Of a stretch of 39,304 bases of DNA, positions 1 to 7,565 are shown piece after piece. The first letter of the stretch is position 1. Each line of letters begins with the position of its first letter. Position numbers and translations under genes: made by a program. The stretch spans positions 1 to 39,304 of the forward strand of contig JAADIA010000083.1 in NCBI GenBank assembly GCA_013151555.1, written 5' to 3'. This stretch comes from Nitrospirota bacterium. GTDB lineage: Bacteria > NPL-UPA2 > JAADIA01. The notes under the pieces were generated by a model, which saw only the letters and a program-made list of their open reading frames with translations, searched no databases and was not told where the DNA came from.

Positions 1-500
1 CGGCCGGAAAGCTTACCATAACCTTTTAATTTTCCCACTTCGAAGAAGACGTCTCCATTAATTTGATAAGCATACCCTTTTTTGATCAACTCTTTGATGA
101 TCTCAAGCATCTCCGCAATATGTTCAGTAGCCCGGGGATAATAGTCGGCCCTTTTTACTCCTAACCTGTCCAGGCACTGGAAATATTCCCGGATATACCT
201 TTCCGCAATATCCCCGACCAACTTTTTCAAATCCCCTTCTTGCTTCTCCCCTCTCAATTCCCGGGCCCGGGCGATTATTTTATCATCTACATCAGTAAAA
301 TTCTGGACATAATTCACCTTGCACCCTTTATACTCCAAATAACGCCGGATGGTATCGAACGCTACATAAGCCCGGGCATGTCCAAGATGACACTCGTCAT
401 AAGCAGTTACTCCGCAGACGTATATCCCTACCTCCCCTTGCTGGAGAGGCACGAACTTTTCTTTCCGTCTCGTCAAACTATTGAAGACTTGCAGTCCCAT
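1..500 (-). CDS. cysS: cysteinyl-tRNA synthetase, N-terminal part (cut by window edge)
   Basis: Charges tRNA-Cys with cysteine in the cytoplasm. The reverse strand reads from an ATG at 500 for 166 codons and runs off the window, so only the class I catalytic N-terminus is present. Visible family marks are the zinc-ligand/ATP region YVCGVTAYDECHLGHAR, whose HLGH is the HIGH motif, and the block NFTDVDDKII, which is highly characteristic of CysRS. CysE, which makes the cysteine precursor O-acetylserine, lies on the same strand at 6781-7488, but a 6 kb signalling block separates them. No defect is seen in the part present. Confidence 0.96.
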   Translation of the reverse strand, partial: MGLQVFNSLTRRKEKFVPLQQGEVGIYVCGVTAYDECHLGHARAYVAFDTIRRYLEYKGCKVNYVQNFTDVDDKIIARARELRGEKQEGDLKKLVGDIAERYIREYFQCLDRLGVKRADYYPRATEHIAEMLEIIKELIKKGYAYQINGDVFFEVGKLKGYGKLSG

Positions 501-642
501 AACTTACCCCTGACTATAGATACTCTTAACCTGCCAGCTTCTTCCTTTTTTTAAAACAGGTGCACCGCTAAATGCTTCTCCTGAGCTCGTTTAAGATAGA
601 CATTCAGCAAGAAGAAAATACGTCGCCTGGCGTCGCATTTTT

Positions 643-672
643 TTAAGGGGGGATAACTCTATCCCCCCTTAA
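643..672. repeat. perfect 13-bp inverted repeat, TTAAGGGG type
   Basis: TTAAGGGGGGATA, a 4-nt loop ACTC, then the exact complement. Neither strand has a T-run after the stem, so it is not a standard terminator. Similar TTAAGGGG...CCCCTTAA hairpins occur near 32096-32124 and 37483-37525, which suggests a dispersed intergenic motif. Confidence 0.75.
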
Positions 673-847
673 CGTTCCCTTGCCACGACTTGTTCTCCCC
701 CACCCCTTCAGAGAACACAGTCAGGGGAAATCTTTCCCTAAATAACCCCTTGAAGCAGAGCAATATAAGCAAAAAAGCTTCTGTTGTTCTATCCCTCGAG
801 AAAAAGAGATAACACTTCAAAGATGTTTCATCATATCAAAATTTTTG

Positions 848-876
848 TTGCCAAGCAAGAACTATCTTGGTAAAAT
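848..876 (+). promoter_or_regulatory. probable sigma70 promoter of the STAS gene
   Basis: TTGCCA at 848-853, a 17-bp spacer, and TAAAAT at 871-876, about 65 bp upstream of the ATG at 943. Confidence 0.5.
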
Positions 877-942
877 CCATCAATAGATACCTATACCAAT
901 ATTCTCCAGCAAGTAGCTTATCAGGGGAGTAAAGAGAACCAT

Positions 943-1461
943 ATGAATCAAGAGGCTTACTTGAAAATCGGGCGGAGGCAGCAGTCCGTCATCTTTAAAG
1001 TATCCGGTCGGGGAACCATTCGGAACAGTCCACCTTTGGAAAATTTAGCTCTGGCAGCCCTAAAGGAAGGAGAAGCCAAGGAAATCATCATCGACTTAGA
1101 AGATTGTCTCTATATGGATAGTACCTTCATGGGAACTCTGGTAGGAATCAATGCCGCCCTTTTAAAGAAGGGCAACCGGAAATTGATAATAGTTAATGCC
1201 AACGACCGCAACAAACACCTTCTGAGCAACCTCGGCCTTTCCCGCATCATGGAGTTAAGGAATAAGGTAGGAAAATTTGAAACGGAATGGGAACTGATCG
1301 TAAATGCGCCCCTGAAATCAAGGGTCCTGGCTAAACATATCCTTGCCGCTCATAACTCCTTAGAGAAGATAGACGCTCAAAGCAAAGCCCGCTTTAGCGA
1401 AGTGAAAAGACTCCTCTTAGAATCCCTGTCTCAGGAAAAGCCATCCGCCTCAAAGGGCTAA
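943..1461 (+). CDS. STAS-domain protein (anti-sigma factor antagonist-like)
   Basis: Residues about 5-110 form a STAS domain as in SpoIIAA/RsbV proteins. The signature is IIIDLEDCLYMDSTFMGTLVG, in which D59-S60-T61 matches the loop whose serine is phosphorylated by a partner anti-sigma kinase in known systems. Residues 110-172 are a charged helical extension not present in the minimal 110-residue antagonists. The start is preceded by GGGGAG at 924-929, a rather long spacing. The last 12 bp overlap the 3' end of the convergent PEP-CTERM gene. No kinase or phosphatase partner lies in the window, so the sigma factor or output it controls is unknown. The family assignment is firm; the role in partner switching is inferred. 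Confidence 0.85.
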   Translation: MNQEAYLKIGRRQQSVIFKVSGRGTIRNSPPLENLALAALKEGEAKEIIIDLEDCLYMDSTFMGTLVGINAALLKKGNRKLIIVNANDRNKHLLSNLGLSRIMELRNKVGKFETEWELIVNAPLKSRVLAKHILAAHNSLEKIDAQSKARFSEVKRLLLESLSQEKPSASKG

Positions 1462-2409
1462 TTTTTTATCCGACTTCTTTCTTGCCAGCCAGGTTAAGCT
1501 CAGCAAGCCGGAACCAAAGAGAAGAAAAGTGAACGGTTCGGGGATAGGCTTAGCTAAACCCAATACATTTATAGGCTCGCCCAGCACCCCAATATTAGTG
1601 GTAGGAACGTAGGTATTCCCACTCTTTTCGTACTGGTCATTTATATCTATGGTGAAAAAGTAATTAGGATCTTTCTCCTTTTCAATGCCGTACAAAACCC
1701 CTGTCTGCCGATCGAAAGCAATGTCAGTAACCCCATCACGTAATGCAATGGTGTCAGGTCCGGTAGAAACATATCCTATCAGAGTTGCTGCCCCGGTAGA
1801 AGTATCGGCCCGGAATAGATTGTTTGACCAGTCGTCAACTCCATAAACCCCCCCGGTAACCGTATCATATGCTAGCGCCCATACCAAATCAATGTCTGTG
1901 CCGGTAGGAAGGTCTTCATCAAATCGCTTTGCCTTGGGAACAGCAGCTCCCGTGCTTTGATTTATAGTGTATAAACGCTCGAAATCTGTCCCGTAAAGGA
2001 TATCATGAACCGGATCGTAAGCTAATTCCTTGATGTCGGAGCCGAATGAACCCACAATCTCCCCCCCACCTGTTGTAACATCAATCTTCCATAATTCCTT
2101 CTGTCCCTCTGTCTGCGCTCCGTAAACCTTGCCTGGATAAGGACTTTCAGACAGACCCTGGATTAGAACCGAACCGGATGCCCCTATTTGACCGATATCA
2201 GAAGCTGCTCCATTTGAACCAATACTTTTGAGGTAACTGGTAGGATTATCGGTAACCTCATCATAGACGACATCCGAGGCAAACATATAGGCCGCTCGCG
2301 CCGGGGCGGAAATGATCCCGGTAATAATTAGATAAATGAGGAAGGTAAAGGTGAGAAGAAAGAAACCTTTAACCAAGAAAAAACTGTGTCTTGTTTTAGA
2401 ACTGAACAT
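1450..2409 (-). CDS. PEP-CTERM sorting-domain protein with propeller-like repeats
   Basis: A secreted or surface protein of about 319 residues. The N-terminus has a basic stretch followed by a hydrophobic helix (about residues 13-36) ending in an APARAA-like signal cleavage region. The body repeats units of the type DPVHDILYGTD, DTVTGGVYGVDD and DRQTGVLYGIE, resembling beta-propeller blades. The C-terminus IPEPFTFLLFGSGLLSLTW followed by ARKK is a classical PEP-CTERM signal: PEP motif, membrane helix, basic tail. In characterised cases an exosortase cleaves this signal. I prefer the ATG at 2409, with AGGGG upstream, over a TTG two codons earlier. The gene is convergent with the STAS gene. TTGACA and TAGGAT separated by 18 bp lie upstream on this strand. 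No exosortase is in the window. Confidence 0.88.
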   Translation of the reverse strand: MFSSKTRHSFFLVKGFFLLTFTFLIYLIITGIISAPARAAYMFASDVVYDEVTDNPTSYLKSIGSNGAASDIGQIGASGSVLIQGLSESPYPGKVYGAQTEGQKELWKIDVTTGGGEIVGSFGSDIKELAYDPVHDILYGTDFERLYTINQSTGAAVPKAKRFDEDLPTGTDIDLVWALAYDTVTGGVYGVDDWSNNLFRADTSTGAATLIGYVSTGPDTIALRDGVTDIAFDRQTGVLYGIEKEKDPNYFFTIDINDQYEKSGNTYVPTTNIGVLGEPINVLGLAKPIPEPFTFLLFGSGLLSLTWLARKKSDKKLAL

Positions 2410-2526
2410 TTCCAACCCCTTTCTTTAAGCTTTTTTTACTCCGCTTCTCGTCTATAATAGGTGAGTTATCCTACCACCTTTTCTCTATCCTTGTCAAGAA
2501 GAAAAATAAAAAAAATCGCCGCACCC

Positions 2527-2555
2527 TTGACAAAACGGTTATATTTGGATATAAT
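2527..2555 (+). promoter_or_regulatory. consensus sigma70 promoter of the riboswitch-controlled operon
   Basis: TTGACA at 2527-2532, exactly 17 bp of spacer, and TATAAT at 2550-2555. Both hexamers are perfect. Transcription would start near 2562, about 50 nt before the aptamer core, so strong constitutive initiation with control downstream by the riboswitch is the natural reading. Confidence 0.85.
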
Positions 2556-2599
2556 TACTTTCGAGCTTAAGAGAAAACGATTGTTCCTCTCAAGGGTTC

Positions 2600-2692
2600 A
2601 TATCCGAAAAGGCAAACTCGGAGAAATCCGGGGACGCAAAGTCATAGGGTCTAAGGTAGGTGCTTCCTGCTAAGACAGCCTGGCGTACCGAT
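2600..2692 (+). promoter_or_regulatory. cyclic di-GMP-I riboswitch aptamer (GEMM-I)
   Basis: Matches the GEMM-I architecture in order: GGCAAA (2611-2616); a hairpin CUCGGA / UCCGGG capped by a GAAA tetraloop (2617-2632); the invariant core GACGCAAAG (2633-2641); the receptor strand GGGTCTAAGG (2647-2656); its partner GCTAAGACAGCC (2669-2680); and the closing TGGCGTACC (2681-2689). Such aptamers bind c-di-GMP and control motility, pilus and adhesion genes. Here the aptamer lies between a perfect promoter and a hairpin with a T-run, ahead of a HAMP protein and a pilin-like protein. Whether binding turns the operon on or off cannot be read with certainty. Confidence 0.9.
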
Positions 2693-2732
2693 AACGAGGT
2701 ATCGCCGGAGAAGTAGGAAAACTTGCTAAGAT

Positions 2733-2774
2733 AGCCAGACTACCGAAGATACGGTAGACTGGCTCTTTTATTAT
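2733..2774 (+). terminator. intrinsic terminator / expression platform of the c-di-GMP riboswitch
   Basis: AGCCAGACTACCG (2733-2745), loop AAGATA, then CGGTAGACTGGCT (2752-2764) with one internal A-A mismatch, running into TCTTTTATTAT. Its 5' arm and the bases before it (from 2714) closely copy the aptamer's 3' half at 2656-2690, so the two may compete for the same partner. Confidence 0.8.
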
Positions 2775-2844
2775 ATATGATATTCCTCCCCCTTTACAAA
2801 ATCCTGAAACCATGATATGCTCCCCTAAAAGGGAGGTGAGACCA

Positions 2845-3441
2845 ATGGAAAAAAGGAGGAGGAAACTTATTGTTAACCGGCAATTTCAGTCTAAATATCT
2901 GGTTCTAACGCTGGGGTTGATGATTGTAGTTGCTGTGATATTAGCCTGGATAACTTTTTACATTAACTGGTCACGCTTGAGCAGCAACTACCCCCAAATA
3001 CTCGTAGAAAGGGGCTTATACCAGGTTTTCCAACAGATAAGCGGGACTATTTTCTGGACGAACCTGGCAATAATTTTCGTTGCCGTCTGCGTGGGAGGAA
3101 CCTTAGTTTTAGTGGCTTCCCAGCGTATTGCCGGCCCTTTAATCCGCTTCAAAAAAGTCGCTGAGTCCATTGCCGAGGGGGAACCGGTCACTACGATAAG
3201 GTTGCGAAAAAAAGACGAGTTGCGAGGAACAGAAAAAGACATCAACAAGATTATAAAAGCTGTGAATGAGTTACAGTCGAAGAATAGCGAGATGAATAAA
3301 GAGATATCCAACATCAGAGAAAAATTATCTCATAATCTGGAGCGGGAAATAATCTCCCGAGAAAGTTTAGCAGCAACGGTTCAGCAGTTAGCGGAGATGG
3401 TTACCAAATTTCGCTCTACCAAGTCTGAGCAGAGGAGGTGA
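2845..3441 (+). CDS. HAMP-domain inner-membrane protein
   Basis: A 198-residue protein with two membrane helices (about residues 19-41 and 70-91), a short periplasmic segment between them, a HAMP-like linker beginning near RIAGPLIRFKKVAESIAEGE, and a coiled-coil C-terminus to the end. There is no kinase, cyclase or methyl-accepting domain, so it is a stand-alone signal relay or scaffold rather than a complete receptor. The chosen ATG has an excellent GGGAGGTGAG seven bases upstream; an upstream ATG at 2812 lies before that RBS and is unlikely. The gene is the first in the c-di-GMP riboswitch operon, and the next gene begins 7 bp after its stop. Its role is unknown. A sensor or assembly partner for the pilin-FecR protein is inference. 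Confidence 0.8.
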   Translation: MEKRRRKLIVNRQFQSKYLVLTLGLMIVVAVILAWITFYINWSRLSSNYPQILVERGLYQVFQQISGTIFWTNLAIIFVAVCVGGTLVLVASQRIAGPLIRFKKVAESIAEGEPVTTIRLRKKDELRGTEKDINKIIKAVNELQSKNSEMNKEISNIREKLSHNLEREIISRESLAATVQQLAEMVTKFRSTKSEQRR

Positions 3442-3448
3442 AAAAACT

Positions 3449-4309
3449 ATGAAGAAAAAATTTGCCAGGAGAAAAGGTTTTACCCTCATTGAACTGCTGG
3501 TAGCGATAGCGATAATTGCTGTCCTCACCGGTATGGGAATAAGATCTTACTCTTCCCTGATGAAAAGGGTAAAAGAAGCTTCCTCCCAGACAAACCTCGC
3601 TGCCATCAATGTTGCCCTGAACATGTACAAAAAGGACCAGGGAAATTTCCCCCCCGATGGAAAAGGTAGCGACCTATACACAGCTTTAGCGGAATATGAG
3701 GTAGGGAAAACCCTCTTCATGAACCCCTATAATGGCAAGAACAGCGAGAATCTTTATGTGAACCGCACCTTCGATGAGCAAGACAAGGCCTTCGTCCTTG
3801 CCAACCCTTCCACCAGGAAGAAAGAGACAACGGTTCTCCTTTTCGGCCACGAACCTCAGAAGCTGCCTCTGCAAGAAGTTACCTATGGTGGGAACCCGAT
3901 CAAACCGGGAGAAACGGTAACCGGAGGCGTTATGGATTTCGGCGGAGGGACCACGGTAAAAGCAGACCCCGGGACGAAAATGATGTTAATCCAGTCATTT
4001 GAATTAGCGGATGGGACTCCCTACGGACTGGTAAGAGTCGACGATGCCGGAAAAGTGAAGGTAAAGGTCACTCCGGGCTGGAAGTTTGAGGTAATCACCC
4101 CCGCCGCTATCGCCGGCGTTGAGGGAACTCAGTTTATAGTAAAGGTGATTGATAAGACAGAGACAGAGATAGATGTAACTAAAGGCAAAGTCTGGGTTAC
4201 AGAGCGGACAGGGAAAGGAAAGACGATCGTTACCGCAGGAAGAACAGTGAGGGTAAAGAGGGGTAAGCCGCCAATCTCAGAGGATAATGGTCACCACGAT
4301 AATGGTTAA
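3449..4309 (+). CDS. type IV pilin-like N-terminus fused to a FecR-like domain
   Basis: 286 residues. The N-terminus RRKGFTLIELLVAIAIIAVL is a type III (class 3) prepilin signal: processing after G10, F11 as the new N-terminus, and E15 as the +5 glutamate. Residues about 11-110 look like a GspG/pilin-type pseudopilin (long helix, then NMYKKDQGNFPPDGKG). Residues about 165-270 read as a FecR-like module, with ITPAAIAGVEGTQFIVKV followed by a strand-rich segment DVTKGKVWVTE and VTAGRTVRVKRGK. FecR domains normally sit in periplasmic anti-sigma or surface proteins, so a pilin-anchored version would place the domain in a pilus tip or secretion pseudopilus. It is translated with the HAMP gene (RBS GAGGAGGTG in the preceding stop region). 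A terminator follows. Confidence 0.85.
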   Translation: MKKKFARRKGFTLIELLVAIAIIAVLTGMGIRSYSSLMKRVKEASSQTNLAAINVALNMYKKDQGNFPPDGKGSDLYTALAEYEVGKTLFMNPYNGKNSENLYVNRTFDEQDKAFVLANPSTRKKETTVLLFGHEPQKLPLQEVTYGGNPIKPGETVTGGVMDFGGGTTVKADPGTKMMLIQSFELADGTPYGLVRVDDAGKVKVKVTPGWKFEVITPAAIAGVEGTQFIVKVIDKTETEIDVTKGKVWVTERTGKGKTIVTAGRTVRVKRGKPPISEDNGHHDNG

Positions 4310-4344
4310 CCAGTAATGGTCAGACTTAGAGAATAGTACAAGCT

Positions 4345-4397
4345 AAGGCAGGGGTGCAGATGATAGCAAAACATCGAGCTCCTCTGCCTTGTTTTTA
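4345..4397 (+). terminator. intrinsic terminator after the pilin-FecR gene
   Basis: AAGGCAGGGG (4345-4354) pairs with CTCCTCTGCCTT ending at 4390. An inner GATG/CATC pair shortens the loop, and GTTTTT follows directly. The CHASE2 gene downstream therefore either depends on read-through or has its own promoter. Confidence 0.75.
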
Positions 4398-4493
4398 AGG
4401 ACAGACTACAAGATTAAGACAAGTTTTGTTTTCTTTTAACCCTTCAAGTTCAACCCTTGTGTTGATAAAGTCTTTTTCGGCAGGGAGTAAAGA

Positions 4494-6752
4494 TTGAGTA
4501 AGAAGATAAAAGAAAAAGGGTTCTTCTTGCTCGCCGGTTTGTTAATCGGCGTCCTGGTCCTGCTTCTGAACGAAATGGGAGTATTCGAACGTTTGGAGCT
4601 GATGACTCTTGACCTGAGGTATAAGGTTAACGAAGGGAAGCGATATAAGAGAAATGAAGTCGTCCTGGTAGTCATCCGGCCTGAAGATATTAAGGAATTA
4701 GGGAAATTTTCTTCCTGGCCCCGTTCTTACTATGCTCAGGTCATCGACCAGCTCCGCGAAGCAGGGGCAAAAGTCATTTGCTTCGACCTTTTTTTCACCT
4801 CCCCTCGCTCGCCGGATAAAGATCGTCTTCTCATAGAAGCTACCCGGAAAGCCGGGGATGTCCTCTATCCTGTCTTCTACCCTCAGAACCTGACGGAGGA
4901 GATGTTTCGGGGTGGACCCGCCTTCGTTCCTGAACTGAAAATGAATATCCCGGAATTAGCCGAGGCCGCTGCCGGTCAGGGACACATAAACCTGCAAGTG
5001 GATATAGACGGAAAGGTAAGAAGGGTTCCCTTTGCCATCTCCTACGAAGGGGAAATTTTTCCCGCCACCGGTTTGCTCAGCGTCCTGAAGTACCGGGACA
5101 TCCCCCTGAAAGAACTAAGGCAAAAGGGGGATTTTCTCTATGCCGGGGACTACAAAATCCCCCTGGATGAGAAAGGGAATATCTTAATCAAAAACTTCGG
5201 CATCATGGGAGGAGATGAAATTCCCTGGTTTCACTTTGCCGATGTGAAAGCAGGAAGAATCCCTAAGGAATTTTTCCAAGGAAAGATTGTCATTGTTGGT
5301 TATACCATTTCCGGGGGAACAAAAACGGATATCTACCTCACCCCCCGGGAGCGCCAGTTCGGAGTTACCATCATCGCCAGTCTCATCGATACCATCCTGA
5401 GGCGAGATTTTCTCCGATATTTACCTCTAAGGATCAACAGCCTTATTATTTTTTCCGTATCTCTTGTCTGGATTCTCATTATGACGGGAGGAGATTTTCG
5501 CCGTAACACCCTTTTAACCGCAGGATTAATCGTCGCCGAAGGAGGAATTTCCGTCTATCTCTTTGAGAAGCCGGGAATCATCCTCGAGGTTATTCCCTTA
5601 TTAACGGTTATCTTCTCTAATTATATCCTGGGCACCATTGTGGTAAGTAGAAAAACTGATTTAGCTATGCAAGAAGGAGAGAGACGCCTGAAGATGTTTC
5701 AGGAGATGGCCAAGACGACGACTTCGTCCCTGGGGGAAAAAGGCTCTCTTGACTTTATCGTCTCTCGCATTGCTCAGGCGGTAAGAACAGAACTTTGCAT
5801 TCTGCGCGAGTTCGATAAAGAAACCGGAACGTTGAAGCTTGCGGCTACTTATGGTTTAGAGGAAGATATAAGAAATCCGGATATATTCGAGTTCGACCTG
5901 AAGTTAGCCGAGGAAGCTATCGCCTCATCGGAACCGTTACTCATTCGCAGGGAAGAGGACTCATCTACAGGCGAGAAAACTTCCGTTATGTATAGCGTCC
6001 TGAGAATAAAAGGCGAAGTAATCGGGACGATTTCCGTTCGCGGAAAGGTTGCCCCCACTTCCCGAAATACCTTTTTCACCAAAGAGGATGCGGATCTCTT
6101 TGCTACTCTCTCTTACGAAGCTACCGTAGCGGTAAAGAATGCCCAATTATACCGGGAAGTTCAGAAACTCTTCGTGGATGCAGTAGCCTCCCTGGCAGCC
6201 ACCATCGATGCCAAGGATTCCTATACTGAGCATCATTCAGAGCGAGTATCCCTTTACTCTATAGCTATTGCCGAGGAATTGGAACTTTCCCAGAAAGATA
6301 AAGAGGCCCTAAAGTTAGCCGCTACCCTGCATGACATCGGGAAGATCGGAGTACCCGAATCCGTACTGAAGAAACCGGGAAAACTGACCGACGAAGAATA
6401 TAACGAAATGAAACTCCATCCTGTCAAGGGAGCCCGGATAATGGAACATATCGGCCAGTTACAACCGATTATCCCCGGGATGCGCCATCACCACGAGCGT
6501 TACGACGGGAAAGGCTACCCCGACGGGTTAATGGGAGAGAGTATCCCGCTCATGGGCCGGATTATTGCCGTAGCCGATACCTATGATGCCATGACCAGCG
6601 CCCGTCCCTACCGGGGAGCCTGCACTCCGGAGGTTGCTTGCCGGGAAATCAAGAAAAATATGGGCACTCAATTCGACCCCCGGATTGCGGAAGCTTTTCT
6701 TCTCGCCTCCTCCAAGGGTAAGATATCCTCATTAAGCTTGGAATCCGTATGA
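4494..6752 (+). CDS. CHASE2-GAF-HD-GYP protein, predicted c-di-GMP phosphodiesterase
   Basis: 752 residues starting at a TTG with GGGAG seven bases upstream. In order: an N-terminal membrane helix (about 8-25), an extracytoplasmic CHASE2 sensor (about 30-295; DLRYKV, WPRSYYAQVIDQLREAGAKV, PRERQFGV), three membrane helices (about 305-385), a GAF domain (about 400-550) and an HD-GYP domain (about 560-740). The catalytic marks are complete: H613-D614 in HDIGKIGVP and HHHERYDGKGYPDG with GYP at 674-676. HD-GYP enzymes hydrolyse c-di-GMP to pGpG or GMP. CHASE2 and FecR genes are often neighbours in bacteria, and here a FecR-bearing pilin lies just upstream in a c-di-GMP-riboswitch operon, suggesting envelope sensing coupled to second-messenger removal. 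Confidence 0.93.
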   Translation: MSKKIKEKGFFLLAGLLIGVLVLLLNEMGVFERLELMTLDLRYKVNEGKRYKRNEVVLVVIRPEDIKELGKFSSWPRSYYAQVIDQLREAGAKVICFDLFFTSPRSPDKDRLLIEATRKAGDVLYPVFYPQNLTEEMFRGGPAFVPELKMNIPELAEAAAGQGHINLQVDIDGKVRRVPFAISYEGEIFPATGLLSVLKYRDIPLKELRQKGDFLYAGDYKIPLDEKGNILIKNFGIMGGDEIPWFHFADVKAGRIPKEFFQGKIVIVGYTISGGTKTDIYLTPRERQFGVTIIASLIDTILRRDFLRYLPLRINSLIIFSVSLVWILIMTGGDFRRNTLLTAGLIVAEGGISVYLFEKPGIILEVIPLLTVIFSNYILGTIVVSRKTDLAMQEGERRLKMFQEMAKTTTSSLGEKGSLDFIVSRIAQAVRTELCILREFDKETGTLKLAATYGLEEDIRNPDIFEFDLKLAEEAIASSEPLLIRREEDSSTGEKTSVMYSVLRIKGEVIGTISVRGKVAPTSRNTFFTKEDADLFATLSYEATVAVKNAQLYREVQKLFVDAVASLAATIDAKDSYTEHHSERVSLYSIAIAEELELSQKDKEALKLAATLHDIGKIGVPESVLKKPGKLTDEEYNEMKLHPVKGARIMEHIGQLQPIIPGMRHHHERYDGKGYPDGLMGESIPLMGRIIAVADTYDAMTSARPYRGACTPEVACREIKKNMGTQFDPRIAEAFLLASSKGKISSLSLESV

Positions 6753-6780
6753 GCGAGGACGACACCCTTGCAAGGCTCTA

Positions 6781-7488
6781 TTAATCTTTGGCTTTCCTCC
6801 ACTCTATCAGTTCTTTTTCCACCTCATCTATATGATGCTGAAGTTTTTCCAATCTCTCGGTTAGAGGATCGGGAAGATGGGTATGGTCCAAGCTGGCCCC
6901 GGGGATCTTCTCTCCCTTACGCCTGGCAATCCTTCCCGGGATGCCGACTACGGTGGAATGAGAAGGGACCGAACGGATAACCACAGCATTAGCTCCTACC
7001 TGAACATCATCTCCGATAGTGATATTTCCCAGAACCTTTGCTCCTGCTCCCACAACGACATTATTCCCCAAAGTAGGATGACGTTTCCCTCTCTCTTTTC
7101 CCGTTCCTCCCAAGGTTACTCCCTGGAAGAGAGTAACATTATCTCCCAGGACAGATGTTTCTCCAATAACCACTCCCATACCATGGTCGATGAATAATCC
7201 TTTCCCAATTTTCGCTCCCGGATGGATCTCAACTCCCGTAACATGGCGAGTTAACTGAGAGATTAAACGGGGAAAGACGGGAATTTTCTTCCTGAAAAGA
7301 GAATGAGCCAGGCGATGGGAAATGATCGCCTGCAAACCCGAGTAAGTTAAGAGAACTTCCAGAGAACTAACCGCCGCCGGATCCCGCTCAAAGCAAGCTT
7401 TTATCTCATCCCGGAAGATAAGAGAAATGAAAAAGAGTTTTAAGGCTAACAAGCCAAATAGGACTAAAAGGACATAAAAAATAATCAT
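6781..7488 (-). CDS. cysE: serine O-acetyltransferase with N-terminal membrane anchor
   Basis: Makes O-acetyl-L-serine from serine and acetyl-CoA, the first step of cysteine synthesis. 235 residues. The left-handed beta-helix hexapeptide repeats are clear, and the active-site region IDHGMGVVIGETSVLGDN and the segment ANAVVIRSVPSHSTVVGIPGR are typical. Unusually, the usual start (near RDEIKACFERDPAAVSSLEVLL) is preceded by about 26 residues, MIIFYVLLVLFGLLALKLFF and on, that form a membrane helix. The ATG at 7488 has GGAGGAGAA upstream, so the extension is probably real. The C-terminal tail is charged and helical. Same strand as ispF and ispD, and convergent with the CHASE2 gene 28 bp away. 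Confidence 0.93.
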   Translation of the reverse strand: MIIFYVLLVLFGLLALKLFFISLIFRDEIKACFERDPAAVSSLEVLLTYSGLQAIISHRLAHSLFRKKIPVFPRLISQLTRHVTGVEIHPGAKIGKGLFIDHGMGVVIGETSVLGDNVTLFQGVTLGGTGKERGKRHPTLGNNVVVGAGAKVLGNITIGDDVQVGANAVVIRSVPSHSTVVGIPGRIARRKGEKIPGASLDHTHLPDPLTERLEKLQHHIDEVEKELIEWRKAKD

Positions 7489-7565
7489 GTTTTCTCCTCC
7501 ATTTTTTCTCCAACATGTTTCACCTTAGCATAATCTCCCCTGGAAAGCAAAGGGGTAATTCCTCA

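Larger units (their letters stand above)
501..942. other. 442-bp non-coding gap between cysS and the STAS gene
   Basis: No convincing gene is seen. The gap holds a perfect hairpin (643-672), a probable sigma70 promoter for the STAS gene (848-876), and otherwise AT-rich sequence with no recognised RNA. Confidence 0.6.

Noticed and set aside
643-672. Perfect hairpin after cysS as a terminator
   Set aside because: No T-run follows the stem on either strand, and it lies upstream of cysS rather than after it. Kept as a repeat only.
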